Shown piece after piece: positions 23,711 to 36,571 of a stretch of DNA of 64,000 bases. Both the position numbers and the translations under genes were made by a program. The DNA lies in assembly GCA_905182985.1 (NCBI GenBank), contig CAJJDN010000158.1, forward strand, positions 123,527 through 187,526, read 5' to 3'. Numbering within the stretch: position 1 is the first letter of the stretch; each line of letters starts with the position of its first letter. This stretch comes from Paramecium sonneborni. Lineage: Eukaryota > Ciliophora > Oligohymenophorea > Peniculida > Parameciidae. A model generated the notes under the pieces. The model had not been told where the DNA came from. It saw only the letters and a program-made list of their open reading frames with translations, and ran no database searches.

Positions 23711-25612
23711 GTTTTTTTTATTGTTTTATAAAGATTTAATTAATTGAATTACTAATTCTATTTTTCTAGAAGATGTTTTTTGTACTTCATCAAAGTTGAA
23801 TATATTAAAAATATCTATTATATATCATAATTGTTAGTTTAAAATTGAAATATAAAACTAAGATGATGTAAAACAAGATAATCATATATAATTACAGATA
23901 ACATGTGAGATTTTGTGATAATAATAGTAAAAGACCAAGTTTTAAAGGCATTAATCAAGATATAATTTGATTGGTGGGAATCTAATAAAAATGGATACCA
24001 GAATAATTAAATTAAAATAATCAGAAATATAAGAAAATAATAATTTAAATATTTAAATATTAGAATTATTCTTTTTCTTTTCTTTTATTCAATTATATTA
24101 AGTAACTAATTCTCCTTAATTATTTATTTAATTCTTTATAAAACTTAGGTATGTGTTTATTAACATTTCTTATATTGTTTTAGTAAATCCCATAACAACA
24201 TAACAGTAACAAATGTTATCTTCAACACAATATATTGAATAATGTAAACTCATTAATAAATTTGATTGTGAGAACATTATATGAATCTTTTCATATCTGA
24301 AAATCTAGTATTATCAAATTTGTAATTTAAATTTTGTTCTACATTTTAAAATAGGAGTGCTTTTTTAGTAATTAACTAACAAAAGAGATTTATTTAGATA
24401 TCTTTTACTAATTAATACAAAAATAGATTGTTAAACTTTTAGTATTTATTCAATCATTATTAAATTTTAACTTACAATTAGAATGAACATACTACTATAA
24501 TACATGAATTTGAAATGTTCATGTTACTAAATCATTCTTATTATTCAATTTCTAAAGCATTTGAAGTCGGATATAAAAATATAAATAAAAATATTAACAT
24601 CAACTCTTATAATGATGTTGTTGTTAAATTAATTGAAACAAATTGTTGTAAATATTAAACTACATTCCTGAAAATCCTCAACAATCTATTCCAATCAAAT
24701 TTTTATATACTCTTATATCTCCAGCATTTATTTGTGGAATTATATGATTTATTTTAGTATTTATTATTTCAATTCTTATATTCGATGCATTAATAATTTA
24801 AATATCAATATTAATATTTACTACTCCTAGAATTATTGGATTATTTTAGTTATTATTCATGACTTATTACACAAACTAATATCAATTTATTATTTCTATA
24901 TAACAAATCCTTTCACATACTTTAATACACATGATAAATATCATTAATGTCTCATCAAGTCTGCTGGTTTCATTAATTAATGATAAAAAGCGGCCATAAT
25001 AAATTAATATTAAATATATTAAATTGTAAAATAAAGACAACATAACATCAGGTACATGCAAAAATTAAATTATTTCTTTAAAAAACTCTACTTAAACAAA
25101 GGATTCATAATGATTACGTAGTTTTAATGTTTTAACCATATGAATAGTGATAAGGAAGTATCTATAATTTTATTACCTAGTATTATTGATATTCAATTAA
25201 TTCTTGATTTTTTTGATATTAATCTGGCATTAAATAAATTAGTATTTTTTATTCAGAACTTGATATTATTATACTAATCTATATATTTAATGTATTTAAG
25301 TAATTTATTTGATCATTTAAATTAATTAGAATGACTATCATTTGTGAAAAGTTGATTTGGCAATATAAAATTGAATATTTTGTATAATAAATTTAATGAT
25401 ATCAAGCAGACATGGATATTTCCTCACTTAGATGTGAAGTTTAATTTATTTAGATTTAGTATAAATGTTGATTATAATTAGTATAAAAAAGAATATGAAG
25501 AAGTGAAAATAGAATAGGATTAATAAGGATAAGAATATTTCTCTAATAATAAAACTAAAGTAATTAAGTATTGTTTTTTTGATAATAATAATAATATTAA
25601 ATTGAATCGAAT
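23711..25612 (+). pseudogene. A+T-rich interval with a decayed membrane-protein-like fragment
   Basis: Mostly non-coding. From about 24,480 to 25,110 the plus strand reads coding-like in two adjoining frames: IIHEFEMFMLLNHSYYSISK at the start, then IPIKFLYTLISPAFICGII, interrupted by TGA at about 24,745, then FILVFIISILIFDALII and more hydrophobic segments. I could not remove the frame change or the TGA with a normal-size intron. The best reading is a decayed multipass membrane protein. The rest of the interval shows nothing I can name. Confidence 0.3.
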
Positions 25613-26565
25613 ATGAATGCTCATTCACGTAGAAAGATAGCTCATTTAGAAGTTCCTGAATTCCAAGATAACTAAACAATGATTGCATATGCGAAATGCT
25701 AATATTGTTTAGGTGAATGTTTTGGTTGTTTAAGGACATGGATTCCTTGTATATTTTGTATGTGTGTTAACTATCCATATTAAGAAGTGGAATAAGGTTA
25801 ATAATTTTGATAGATAATAATATAGGAACTGAAGGATTGTTCAAAAGATTTGGAAGACATATAAAAGTAGTTAGACCAGGATTACATTATGTTAATCCAT
25901 GTACAGATACATTAGAATAATTAGATTTAAGAATAACAGTTATTGATTTAGATAGATAAGTATTATCAAATAGTTAATATTTATATAGTCTGTAATGACA
26001 AAAGATAATGTAACTATTTCTATAGATGCATCAGTTTATTATAGAATCAAAACATCTAGATTTGCAGTATATAGAGTAGAGAACTATGATTAAGCAGTTC
26101 GTTAAATAACTTATGCGGTTTTAAAAAACACAGTAGGATCGTTTGTACTTTAAGATTTACTAGAGAAAAGATAGGAAGTTGCGGATTAAATTGAGGATTA
26201 AGTAGATGAATATGTAAAAGATTGGTATATAGAATAATAATTATTTTTATAGGGGTGTTTTAATTGATAATATATATATGAAAGATATTTAATTATCACC
26301 TGATCTTTAATAAGCACTTGGTTCAGCAGCTACTGAATAAAGATTAGCTTAAGGAAAATTAATTAGTGCTAAAGCAGATGTAGAATCAGCTAAATTAATG
26401 AGATAAGCATCAGAATTCTTAGATTCTAAAACTGCTATGTAAGTTAGATATTTAGAAACATTACAACAATTAGCTGGTAGTAATGGAACTAAGGTTTGTT
26501 TTGTACCTGATGAAAAAAATTAAGATAAATTAATGCATCAAATAACTTAAGGATTGTTAGCTTGA
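25613..26565 (+). CDS. stomatin/SPFH-domain membrane protein
   Basis: 288 residues after introns at 25797-25825, 25960-25988 and 26225-26252. The N-terminus is Cys-rich (CQYCLGECFGC, then WIPCIFCMC), consistent with palmitoylation next to a short membrane hairpin. The SPFH domain follows: GLFKRFGRHIKVVRPGLHYV, SVMTKDNVTISIDASVYYRI, then the helical region with GVLIDNIYMKDIQLS and AQGKLISAKADVESAKLMRQ. Stomatins form membrane microdomain scaffolds and regulate channels. Each intron was confirmed by restoration of the family sequence (for example SVMTKDNVT). The C-terminus ends in a short ITQGLLA tail. Confidence 0.9.
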
Positions 26566-26749
26566 TAATATTGATAATATTCAAACATCATCATCATATT
26601 CAATACAAATTCATCATTCATTTTATTACTAACTTTATCAAATTCTATCTTCTTTATTTCTTATTTTATTAATTCAATAAATAAAAGGATTTTATCAAAA
26701 TTTATATTCCATAAACCTATTAAAAACTTATTATTTTATTTTACAAAAT

Positions 26750-27124
26750 ATGAGAGTCGTTAGTGAAACTAAGTATTATTAAGTCTTAGCTAAACTCTAT
26801 GAAAAATGTGCTTCTTTATCAGCATAATTAGATATTTATTAATTTGATTCTAACAAAACTCAATCATATTAATCATCAGATAATATTCAATAAACAATAC
26901 AACCAACAATCTAAAACTAATTTAAATCAAACTATATTCCAAATACAATCATTAAATTAGAAGAATAATAATCTAAATAAAAATACCAATATTTGACAAA
27001 AAATAAAAAGCCTATTTCACAAAATAATAATGCAAATTCCAAAAAAATTATCAAAAAAACAAAAAAACCTAAAACCTATGATTTTAATTCCTCATCTTCT
27101 TAAACATCATCTTCTAATAATTGA
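26750..27124 (+). CDS. small hypothetical protein, Lys/Ser-rich tail
   Basis: Intronless, 124 residues. A short N-terminal helix (YYQVLAKLYEKCASLSAQLD) is followed by Gln/Ser-rich linker and a strongly basic segment (SKKIIKKTKKPKTYDF) ending in a Ser run. Possibly nuclear or microtubule-binding by composition only. 184 bp downstream of the stomatin gene on the same strand. Confidence 0.5.
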
Positions 27125-27962
27125 TTTACCTTTTATGTGTATTTATTTATTAAGAACTTTAATCATATATTTATAATACATTTACTCAATATAACTATCT
27201 TACTTAACTTTTTATTTCTACCTAACTTTTTCTTTAATCGATCTTTATTATCACTAAACATTTAAATACAATTATTTCTATATAATATTACTAAAATATA
27301 TAATCAAAAATTATTACATACTGACGTTCTTAACCTTCATAAATCTATTTTTACAATTTTCAATTTTAATTGTTAGGAATATACAAGTATAAATCTATCA
27401 ATAGTACTAAATTTTTAAGTATAAATAAAACATATAATATAGTTTTTTAAAATATACAATAATTTATGATTCTAATTTCTCTTTAACATCCTGACTCTTT
27501 TTATTATTTCTCATTTTCAATTACTAGATTTTGTTAATAAATTATCAGTAAATTCATTCTTATCAATCGATTTGTATATTATTATATTGAATCTCAAATT
27601 TTAGTTCATTATAATTCCTCTTGGATTATAAAATAAATTTATCTATAAATGTTTAATGATATATATGCAATAAAACTAAAAATAATTTTCATAAATTTGA
27701 AATGCTATTTAAACTTATTATCCATAAATAATTTATCAAGTTTATTCTAGTCCCATAATTGAAAAAATAAAATAGAATTACTTTGAATAATTGAAACAAT
27801 TGTACTAATTTGAAAAGATATATATATTTTAATTTATTATTTATTGAGAAAGCAACTAATAGATTTGAAATGAATGATTATTATTTATAAAAAGAGATAG
27901 AATGAATTATGATTATAAACTAAATCAAATAATGATTCTTTTTAATAAAAAATATAAGAAAT
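27125..27962. other. intergenic, no gene seen
   Basis: 838 bp between the convergent small hypothetical gene (plus) and second three-repeat Myb (minus). Highly A+T-rich, with no coding frame longer than a few dozen codons that looks protein-like. Confidence 0.45.
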
Positions 27963-28911
27963 TCAATAAAGTCTTACCTTTTCATCGAAATCATGATCAA
28001 ATTAATGATCATAAATTAAATCATCTTGATTATTACTAAAATCATCATTGTCATAATAAGAAAAAGTAAATGTGCTAGATCCAATAGAAGACTAAAAATA
28101 TTTGATTTAAAGAATACTGAATAATTTTCAGATTGAACTAGTTTGATATCGCTATTAGAAGTGTCTGAATATTCAACATCTATATTTAGATTAGGTTATA
28201 AATTGTGTTATAATTGATTAGCTTGTTTATACACAATTTAATATTTATTTATTCTACCTAATAGATGTTTTTGAATATGAGAATAGAATCTATTTTTAAC
28301 CATATTTTCCTAGATAAAAATAGAAATTATACCGATCTACCTTTAAGATGATTGGCAACTAAACTCCATTTTGCTCCATATTAATTATAATATTTGACTA
28401 TTTCCTAATCTTCTTATTCTGTCCATGCAACAAAATTAAGATTAGGATCTAATTTATTTAGATATCTCTCTCTTATTTATTTTCCTGTTCTTCCTGGAAA
28501 ATGTCTCGCTAATTTAGTCCAATTTTTGCCTTCAAGTTACACCATAGATATTAATTTTGTATCTTCTTCTTAATTCCATTTTTATTTAGTCTAAAATATA
28601 ATTAATAATTTACTTATATTGGATTAATTCTTCTCCATCTTTAAGAACATTATGATATATTACGATCTGGCATATATTATATTATTTTGCTCCAATTTCC
28701 TTAATGTTCTTAATAAAGTTTTCTCAATCTCTAATCTTCTTCTGGTTACCATATTTTTACTACTCTCTTATCTCCTTCTTTTGTTTTACTTATTTTCTTT
28801 TTTAACACTTTCTCTTATTTCTCTTAAGATTTACAACTATTTTTTATTATTTTTTACTATATACCGTTTTTTTACATTATTATCCTTTTCATTTCTAACA
28901 TTCAATCTCAT
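27963..28911 (-). CDS. second three-repeat Myb protein (MYB3R-like)
   Basis: 282 residues after four introns (28837-28864, 28591-28613, 28310-28332, 28092-28117). Three clean Myb repeats: R1 IWQPEEDQRLRKLYQEHQGN with WSKIIQYMPDRNISQC; R2 KWNQEEDTKLISMVQLEG with NWTKLARHFPGRTGKQIRER; R3 AWTEQEDQEIVKYYNQYGAK with WSLVANHLKGRSENMVKNRF. The conserved tryptophans are in place. It is more canonical than the copy at 17868-19394. A basic Lys-rich stretch precedes R1 and an acidic Asp/Asn tail follows R3. The start is the nearest ATG. The frame stays open upstream for ~60 codons, so an extra N-terminal exon is possible. Expected role: nuclear DNA-binding regulator. Confidence 0.85.
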
Positions 28912-29393
28912 GTTTTGTTCACCTAAAACATTAAATTGATTCTCTTCTATATTATCATCCTCAAAACTACTCTTTTTTTATTTCTTATCATCATTCAATT
29001 CAAAATAATTGTCAGTTGGTGATACTATTGATGATTATCCTTAAGATTCTTATAAAACTCAATATTTTCCTACTTTATTATTAATTAACACCTCCTTTCA
29101 CAAACTCTATCTCCATTCTTTTCTACTCAATTATTTATCCCTCTTAACTTTTATTACTATTTTAAGATCTTGTATCTTTATCATCCTTCTGCCGTTTAGA
29201 ACAACAAAAATTAAATACTAAGTCTAGAAACATTAATAAATATTTTAGTTGTTATATAATATTTTTATATTTAATATAATCCTAAAAAGAATTTAACATT
29301 TTATAATATTCATTAAATAAACATCCAACATTACATATTATATATATTTGTAAACTTTACATTCTATTTTTTTATTCAAATAGAGATTAATAA
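28912..29393. other. short interval, possible 5' exon of the Myb gene
   Basis: 482 bp. About 28,912-29,080 on the minus strand remains open in the Myb frame with acidic coding-like sequence (SSFEDDNIEENQFNVLGEQN), so the Myb gene may begin further upstream. The remainder is A+T-rich non-coding. Confidence 0.35.
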
Positions 29394-30912
29394 TCAACTT
29401 ACTTCATCCTAAAAACATTCAAATATTAATTCTCCTTATTCATTCTCATACTCTCTAATTCTATCCTCTGTTTTCAATTCATTTAATTCTAAAGTCTCTG
29501 AATTATCTAATGAACTATCTTTTGGATGGAACATATGTGCACATAAATCAAGAACTGTTTTTTTATCAATTTCTGCTGCCTCATTTTCTTATAATATTAC
29601 TAATCTAATACCTGTATTTATTACACTATATTATTCAACAAATTCACTTATTCTCTCAACAAATCTACATTCCTCCATCTATTTTCCAAAATTCTCCTTA
29701 CTCAAATATGATAAACATATCAGTATATGCATTAGTACACTTACTTATATTTAATCTTTGATAAATTTTAGTAATTATTCCATAACCTAAATTTATATAT
29801 ATATATATACTTAATGAGCAAATCTTGATTGCTTCTCTAAATATTATAAAGTGTAAGGAGTATGAATTACATTAGCCAAAATAGCAGAAGCAAAATCTAA
29901 ACAGAAAATGTGAATCTTTGAGTTTATTGATTTTTATATTAATGATATTATCCATTGAATCATTTCATTATGAACATATGTTGGAATTACTGTATCCTTT
30001 ATACTAGCTTTTTGTAAAATAGCTAAACAAAATCGTTAAGTAACAGATCCATTTTCCTATTCTTTTAAAATTTTAATTATTTTTTCAATAATAATCATAT
30101 TACCATTAAATGTTAAATATTCAACACCTCTTAGAGTGCTACTAATTACACTTATCAAACTAGTGATAGCATGTCTCAAACTTTGATTATTGATGTCTAA
30201 AAGATGAACAACGAAATCAAATTTTTCAGTAGCTTCTATATTAAAAACGTCATTTCTAATTAATTCATAAACTAAATTTTTTCTTAATTCAGGAGCAATT
30301 TATAGAGCATTTACTCTCAAAGACAATAATACTTCAATCATACCATCAATATTTTTATCTTGGTAATTTTTAAAAAGCTTAGTCTTATGTTCATGCATAA
30401 CTTATTCAGTAATAAGTTCAGTTCCCTCTGGTTTTCCTTCATTGATGATGACTTTATGATATTTTCCTAATTAAATTTTATAATTTTCTAAGGTTTCACT
30501 TAGATTTTCATTTTTTGCAGTCTCTTTTAATGAATGTAATAATTATAGAAGATTAATACTTACTGAGAAGATTTATCTACCTGCCTATAATATTTATTGA
30601 TATTTTTTATTAAATAATTTTTGTTCTTTTTCTAAATTAATTTCTCTTTTGGTTTTGACATTGTCAGTTTTAAATAATTGAAAGATTCTTGGTATTTCAT
30701 CATTAGATTATTTGGATTATTGTTATTTATTTAACATCTAAATAATGAATATTAATTACTTTACTGGAAACCTGTTTACTTTTAATTTCAGCTTCAAAAC
30801 ATTCAAGGGTATTAGAATAAGCAGAATATCTAAGGTATTCTTTGATATATTCATTTATTTCATTAGAATCAGGGACAGATGTAAATAGTTAATTTGAATT
30901 CGCACTTTTCAT
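29394..30912 (-). CDS. ARMC9: ARMC9 homologue (LisH and armadillo-like ciliary protein)
   Basis: 490 residues, introns at 30738-30759 and 29787-29810; spliced length divisible by three. A LisH motif lies at residues ~18-50 (INEYIKEYLRYSAYSNTLEC), then a coiled-coil region (REINLEKEQKLFNKKYQQIL), then an armadillo-like helical array. The stretch from LIRNDVFNIE through FVVHLLDINNQSLRHAITSL and ILKEQENGSVTQRFCLAILQ lines up with the ARMC9 block that in animals reads SNDLLDCY, SVLQLLHSTSDVVRQY and ALQKFS. ARMC9 sits at the ciliary base and tip and is mutated in human Joubert syndrome. The ciliate protein is shorter because it lacks the long disordered C-tail of animals. Its start codon faces the PHD-DDT gene across a 560-bp divergent region. 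Confidence 0.82.
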
Positions 30913-31472
30913 AAATATATATTAATATCTAAAATAATCAAAAATGGTTAGTGTGTAGAATGAACAAAATTAAAAATATATAGAATAGTGTAATATTGAT
31001 TATATAATTGATAGCTGAATAGCTATATTACGGAATAATCATGTAAATAATAGTAAATAACAGGTTGATGGATTAATTGATAAGATTAATAGTAATAATT
31101 ATAAATATTTTAGATAGAGTTAATTTGATTAATTGGGTATGGAATGAATAGATAGTATTTTGAGTTTTTATCGGTAGATTTATAAAGAGAGTGAATTTAG
31201 TGTAAATAGTTGTGGTTTATATAAATAATAATAATCAGGTTAGTTAATTGGATGATAATTAATTGTTAGATAATAATGAATTTGTGATTGAATATGTATT
31301 GATGTTATGCTGTAAATATAAACAATTTAGAAAATCATTAATAGGTATGAAATGTTTAAGGAATGTGAAGTTTATAAAAAATTTGCATATTATAATATAA
31401 TAGTAATTAAGTTAATAGCACTTCTTTGGATTCTAGTTTTAAATTATTTGAAATAAATCATAGACATACTTA
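30913..31472. promoter_or_regulatory. divergent promoter region
   Basis: 560 bp between the ARMC9 start (minus) and the PHD-DDT-WHIM start (plus). No coding frame. It is A+T-rich and unusually long for this gene-dense segment. No specific motif recognised. Confidence 0.45.
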
Positions 31473-34301
31473 ATGGATAGTTAAGAATAGTAGAACCGAG
31501 AAGATGATTTAATAATTGAATCTTAAGAAGAAGACAATCAGAAAAAGAAGAAAGACAAGAAAGAAAAGAAATTAGTTAAGAAGGTTGAACAGAAAAAGCC
31601 GATTGATGGTAAATAATAGTTTGGAGATAAATCAATATGCCGATTATGTAAGGAGAGTACAATGTCAACACCAACTGTGATTTGTATAAGGTGCCACTTT
31701 AAGTACCATTAGGAATGCATAAGAACTTAAAATAAAGAGCCATAATTTCAGGAAGGTACTAAATGGCATTGCTTGTCATGTATAGAAAGAATGGCTAAAA
31801 GAAAACTAAAAGAGTCAGAACCTTAGAAAAAGAAGAAAACCAATTAAATACTTGACTTTTTTTAGAAAACACCATAGACTTAAGAAGATAAAACTAAAAA
31901 ACATTCAGAATTTCAACTAAAATATCCAACATATGTTTCTTAAGGAAGAGTTATTTTTCCAATATTTGATGAATATCTTACTGCCTATTAAGGATTGTTT
32001 AATATAGAGATGAAAAAGAAGCCTCCACTTTAGCTTGATCCTAACATACCTTAAGATTTATTTGAAGACATTCTGAAGATATGGGATAGTTATAATAACA
32101 TGGATAAAATAGTCAGTGATATTTTATATGCAGGAGAACAACAATCTGAATGTAATTTATTTAATCTAAAATAGAATAAAGCTAAGTCAATAATATAGGT
32201 ACTTTAATTCACTTTAAAGATAACCATGTTCCATACAGTTAAAAAGGTAGATTAGAAATATATTAATTAATATAAACAAAACCAGAACAACTCATCTTAT
32301 TTTTTAGTTACTTTTACTTGAAATAAATAATTGAAGATTTTGATTAAGAATAAATGCAAAAATAATAATATGTACTTTTTGTTATTTATAATTGATAGAA
32401 AATTCCATACTGGCATCTATTAGGATATATGTGGTTTACAAATAGAAATAGATATTATGAACTCTTAAGAGATGATATTAAACAATTACCAACAAATATC
32501 TCAAGATAAGGCATCCTATAGTTATCTTTAGATCTTATGGATTTTAATGATTATACAGATCTTAAAAAACTTTGTAGATTAATCATATCTTTGTCTGATG
32601 GATTAGCTGGATTGAAAAAGACTTAGTTTTTATATTAATTTAGAACTGAAAATCTATTATCAAATAATCGTATTAAATAACAATTAGGAATGTAAATAAA
32701 ATAATAGAGAAGTTTATAAATTGATGTTAAAAAAGAGATAATTGAAGCTGAAGGTAATATATCAATAGCTAAAGTAATAATAATTATTTAAATAGTCTTA
32801 ATTATAATCAGAAGGTTTAACAAGAGTTGAAGCATAGAAATATACTCGTTAAATGGAGATTGCTTAAAAGTAAGCATAAAAATAGAAATAATAATACTAA
32901 AAATTAGAAAAAGAAATTATTACTCTAACTGAAAGATATAGTGAATATGATAAAGTAATTTATTCTAATATTTAATTATAGGAATTAGCAATAACATAAA
33001 TGCCTGCTTTATTATTAAATCCATCTATGTGTCTAGGATAAGATGCCAAACATAGTTCTTACTATTTCTTTTTATATGAACCTGAAAAGATATTTGTTTG
33101 TATGAGACATTCTATTATTGATGATGAAGGATCAGTATAATGGGGTTATTATGATTAAAAAGAAATCACTAATTTACTTAATTCATTATGTTCCAAAGGT
33201 ATCAGAGAATATACTCTTAAAAATAATATTATTGAATTACAAAGATCTAAATTATTGATTGAAAATATACATGAATAAGAAAATATTTTAAATGGAACTA
33301 AACAAGATATTGAATAAGAAATTAATTAACCTAGTGAATAATTACCAGATAGAGTAAATAGTTTAATGAATTTGGAAATAGAATAACTTATTAATGAATT
33401 TATTTAAATAGAATCTAGTTTAACTTAATATTTAAATTTTAAAAATTCAAGATGGTGTAGTACAGAATCTAGGAATTATTTTATTAAAAGTTTCTAAAAT
33501 GTTATATAAAATAAAAATATTTAAGATTTAGATGAAGATGATTTAAAACCTTTTACTTCTGCAATTGAATATTTTATAGATAATACTATGATGTAAGAAA
33601 AATTAGAATTGAGATTAGATGAAGATGTAGATGAAAAATATATAGAAAATGAAGATGATTCATATTAATAACCAAATAGAAAAAGAAAAGTTGTTGAAGA
33701 TGATTCATCAATTGATGAATTACCTTAAACTATGCTCTAATAACTAGAATAAATGGAAAATGGAAAAGTTAGAATTAGAAAATTACCTATGAAATTATTT
33801 GGTACATATTATGAAACATTAAGATTAAATTTGATAGCATAATTAAAAAATGAATGCAATCTACCAAAAATTAAAATATGTCTAGAAGTTTTAGGATAAA
33901 TTGTTAAAGATTACATTGATAGAAAATAAATTCAACTCCAATCATTTATTTAACCACCTATTATTTAAAAAAAACCTGATGAATCAACAACTAAAAAGAT
34001 TATTGAATAATAAATTGATAACCTCTTAGATTCATAACTTAATCCTACATCAAACCTTAGAAAAAGAAATTAAAATAAACCATAATATAACGAAACAGAA
34101 ACTAAATGGGAAGATAGATGCTAAAAATGTAATAAAGGTGGTAAAGTTATTTGTTGTGATACATGTCCTAAAGTGTTTCATCCTAAATGTTTAAACCTAA
34201 AAGAAGTACCATAAGGAAAATGGAATTGTCTCAATTGCTTAAGAAATTTTGAAAGACAAATTAAAACTAGAGCTACTGTTAAAAAGTTCGAGAACCAATG
34301 A
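31473..34301 (+). CDS. PHD-DDT-WHIM-PHD chromatin remodelling subunit (ISWI-partner type)
   Basis: 909 residues after four introns (32152-32174, 32372-32398, 32774-32795, 32955-32981). Order: acidic/Lys-rich start; PHD-like finger 1 at ~55-105 (CRLCKES, then ICIRCHFKYHQECI, then WHCLSC); DDT domain at ~148-215 (GRVIFPIFDEYLTAY, then PQDLFEDILKIWD); WHIM helices (YWHLLGYMWFTNRNRYYELL); a WSD/WHIM2 block at ~490-550 (LNPSMCLGQDAKHSSYYFFL, then VQWGYYDQKEITNLLNSL and KGIREYTLK); acidic region; PHD finger 2 at ~848-895 (CQKCNKGGKVICCDTCPKVF, then WNCLNC). This is the layout of ACF1/BAZ/WSTF-type ISWI partners. In Paramecium, ISWI partners with DDT/WHIM/PHD domains have been linked to genome rearrangement; a role of that kind here is an inference. 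Confidence 0.85.
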
Positions 34302-34424
34302 AATCATTATTCATTGTTTATTATTAATAAATATCTTAATAAGAATTATTATTTCTATTTTTTATTATTTATTATAAATATACAAATGAAGCTGAAAGAA
34401 ATTCCTAAATTGAGTTTGCATTTC

Positions 34425-34690
34425 TCATAAATCTTACTTTAATATCATATTGTCTTATTAATTAAGCAAATATTCAATTTCATTATTAATTTTATTAACA
34501 GCATTTATATTCCAAATAAGTTTATTATTTTTAAAACCTTCTTTACTTTTCTTTTTCTACATGTATTTTCTTTTTATTTCCATATCTTCAGAAATGTTTG
34601 AAAATATAACAATTTTGACTATTCAGAAACCCTAATTTACACATTATTTATTAAATGTTGAGCTAAAATTATTTGTTAAATTCAATAAAA
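34425..34690 (-). CDS. short coding-like exon(s), gene incomplete
   Basis: An open minus-strand frame ending at TGA 34425-34427 reads EDMEIKRKYMQKKKSKEGF, then NKINNEIEYLLNQQDNMILK. An ATG lies at 34583, but the frame stays open upstream to about 34,680 (VIFSNISEDM). It looks like the last exon of a small basic/coiled protein. The 5' exons and exact end are not resolved. No family. Confidence 0.35.
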
Positions 34691-35545
34691 AATGCTGATA
34701 TAAAGTGTGATTTTATACCATTGAAATTTAGATAAGAAGTCTATAGATAATTCTAGTTGTGTTGATATTTTTTATTTTAAATACAAAATTTAAGGATGTT
34801 AATAAATTTAGCTAGAAAAGTATGATTTGCTGTCTTGCAGAAAGGGTATAATAATTATGATAGAGGACTTTTTAGGGAATATATATATATCATTATATAT
34901 TTTATTAGAAAACTAACGACCACATATCCAATTACATTGAAATTGATTTTTTGTAAATCCGCTCTAAAATCATTATAATTTATAAATTGGGTAAATAATA
35001 TTAAAATAAAAATAAACGTTAAGATAATATAGATCTAACTCTTTGTGTGTGTTTTTATTCTCTGATTTATTTTACTCCAATTAAAAGAAATATTAATTTA
35101 GAGTCAATTAAACTCTATTGGAAGTTGAAAATCTTATTCTTTTTGTTGCATTTATAATGAAGATACAATACATTGATTGCCTATCTTAAGAGGTAGCCGA
35201 TAATGTAGAAATTAAGAAGAAAAATAAGTCTTTAGCATAGATGATTTTTTGATGATCCCTCAATTTAAGGAATAATGAAGTAGAATTAAACCAACAGTAA
35301 AAATATATGGGCTACGAACTTATTGTATCTGTTTTTATTCCCGAATTTCTAGAAATACTACAGTATGATATATTGTAAAATATGTTGAAAATTAATAAGA
35401 ATTAAATATTATAATAGGAAAAATGTAAATCAAATTATAAAACATAAATAAACTTATTGTTTAATGTATAAAAATATAGAAAATAAAAAAATATATTTAA
35501 ATTTTTAAATAAAAATAAATAATTGTTTATTGTTTAAAAATATAA
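34691..35545. other. A+T-rich interval, nothing recognised
   Basis: About 850 bp running into the gap. No coding-like frame. The motif atttctagaaatacta at ~35,345 recurs just after the gap at 36,441, hinting that the missing sequence contains related repeats. Confidence 0.4.
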
Positions 35546-36438
35546 NNNNNNNNNNNNNNNNNNNNNNNNNNNNNNNNNNNNNNNNNNNNNNNNNNNNNNN
35601 NNNNNNNNNNNNNNNNNNNNNNNNNNNNNNNNNNNNNNNNNNNNNNNNNNNNNNNNNNNNNNNNNNNNNNNNNNNNNNNNNNNNNNNNNNNNNNNNNNNN
35701 NNNNNNNNNNNNNNNNNNNNNNNNNNNNNNNNNNNNNNNNNNNNNNNNNNNNNNNNNNNNNNNNNNNNNNNNNNNNNNNNNNNNNNNNNNNNNNNNNNNN
35801 NNNNNNNNNNNNNNNNNNNNNNNNNNNNNNNNNNNNNNNNNNNNNNNNNNNNNNNNNNNNNNNNNNNNNNNNNNNNNNNNNNNNNNNNNNNNNNNNNNNN
35901 NNNNNNNNNNNNNNNNNNNNNNNNNNNNNNNNNNNNNNNNNNNNNNNNNNNNNNNNNNNNNNNNNNNNNNNNNNNNNNNNNNNNNNNNNNNNNNNNNNNN
36001 NNNNNNNNNNNNNNNNNNNNNNNNNNNNNNNNNNNNNNNNNNNNNNNNNNNNNNNNNNNNNNNNNNNNNNNNNNNNNNNNNNNNNNNNNNNNNNNNNNNN
36101 NNNNNNNNNNNNNNNNNNNNNNNNNNNNNNNNNNNNNNNNNNNNNNNNNNNNNNNNNNNNNNNNNNNNNNNNNNNNNNNNNNNNNNNNNNNNNNNNNNNN
36201 NNNNNNNNNNNNNNNNNNNNNNNNNNNNNNNNNNNNNNNNNNNNNNNNNNNNNNNNNNNNNNNNNNNNNNNNNNNNNNNNNNNNNNNNNNNNNNNNNNNN
36301 NNNNNNNNNNNNNNNNNNNNNNNNNNNNNNNNNNNNNNNNNNNNNNNNNNNNNNNNNNNNNNNNNNNNNNNNNNNNNNNNNNNNNNNNNNNNNNNNNNNN
36401 NNNNNNNNNNNNNNNNNNNNNNNNNNNNNNNNNNNNNN
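35546..36438. other. assembly gap (893 Ns)
   Basis: Unsequenced. Any ORF drawn through it is meaningless. Flanks share a short repeated motif (tttctagaaatacta), consistent with a repeat that broke the assembly. Confidence 0.99.
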
Positions 36439-36530
36439 AGAATTTCTAGAAATACTATAAAAATATATAAATAAAAAATTTCAAATAAATTTGAAAAATA
36501 CAATAAATTAATTTTTACTATTATAAAATA

Positions 36531-36571
36531 TTTTGTATATTTTGTATATTTTGTATATTTTGTATATTTTG
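36531..36571. repeat. 9-bp microsatellite (ttttgtata)
   Basis: Four and a half perfect tandem copies of ttttgtata, in non-coding DNA 90 bp after the gap. Likely replication slippage. Confidence 0.9.

Noticed and set aside
35505..36503. ORFs of ~310-330 codons on both strands
   Set aside because: They run through 893 Ns and have no information content.
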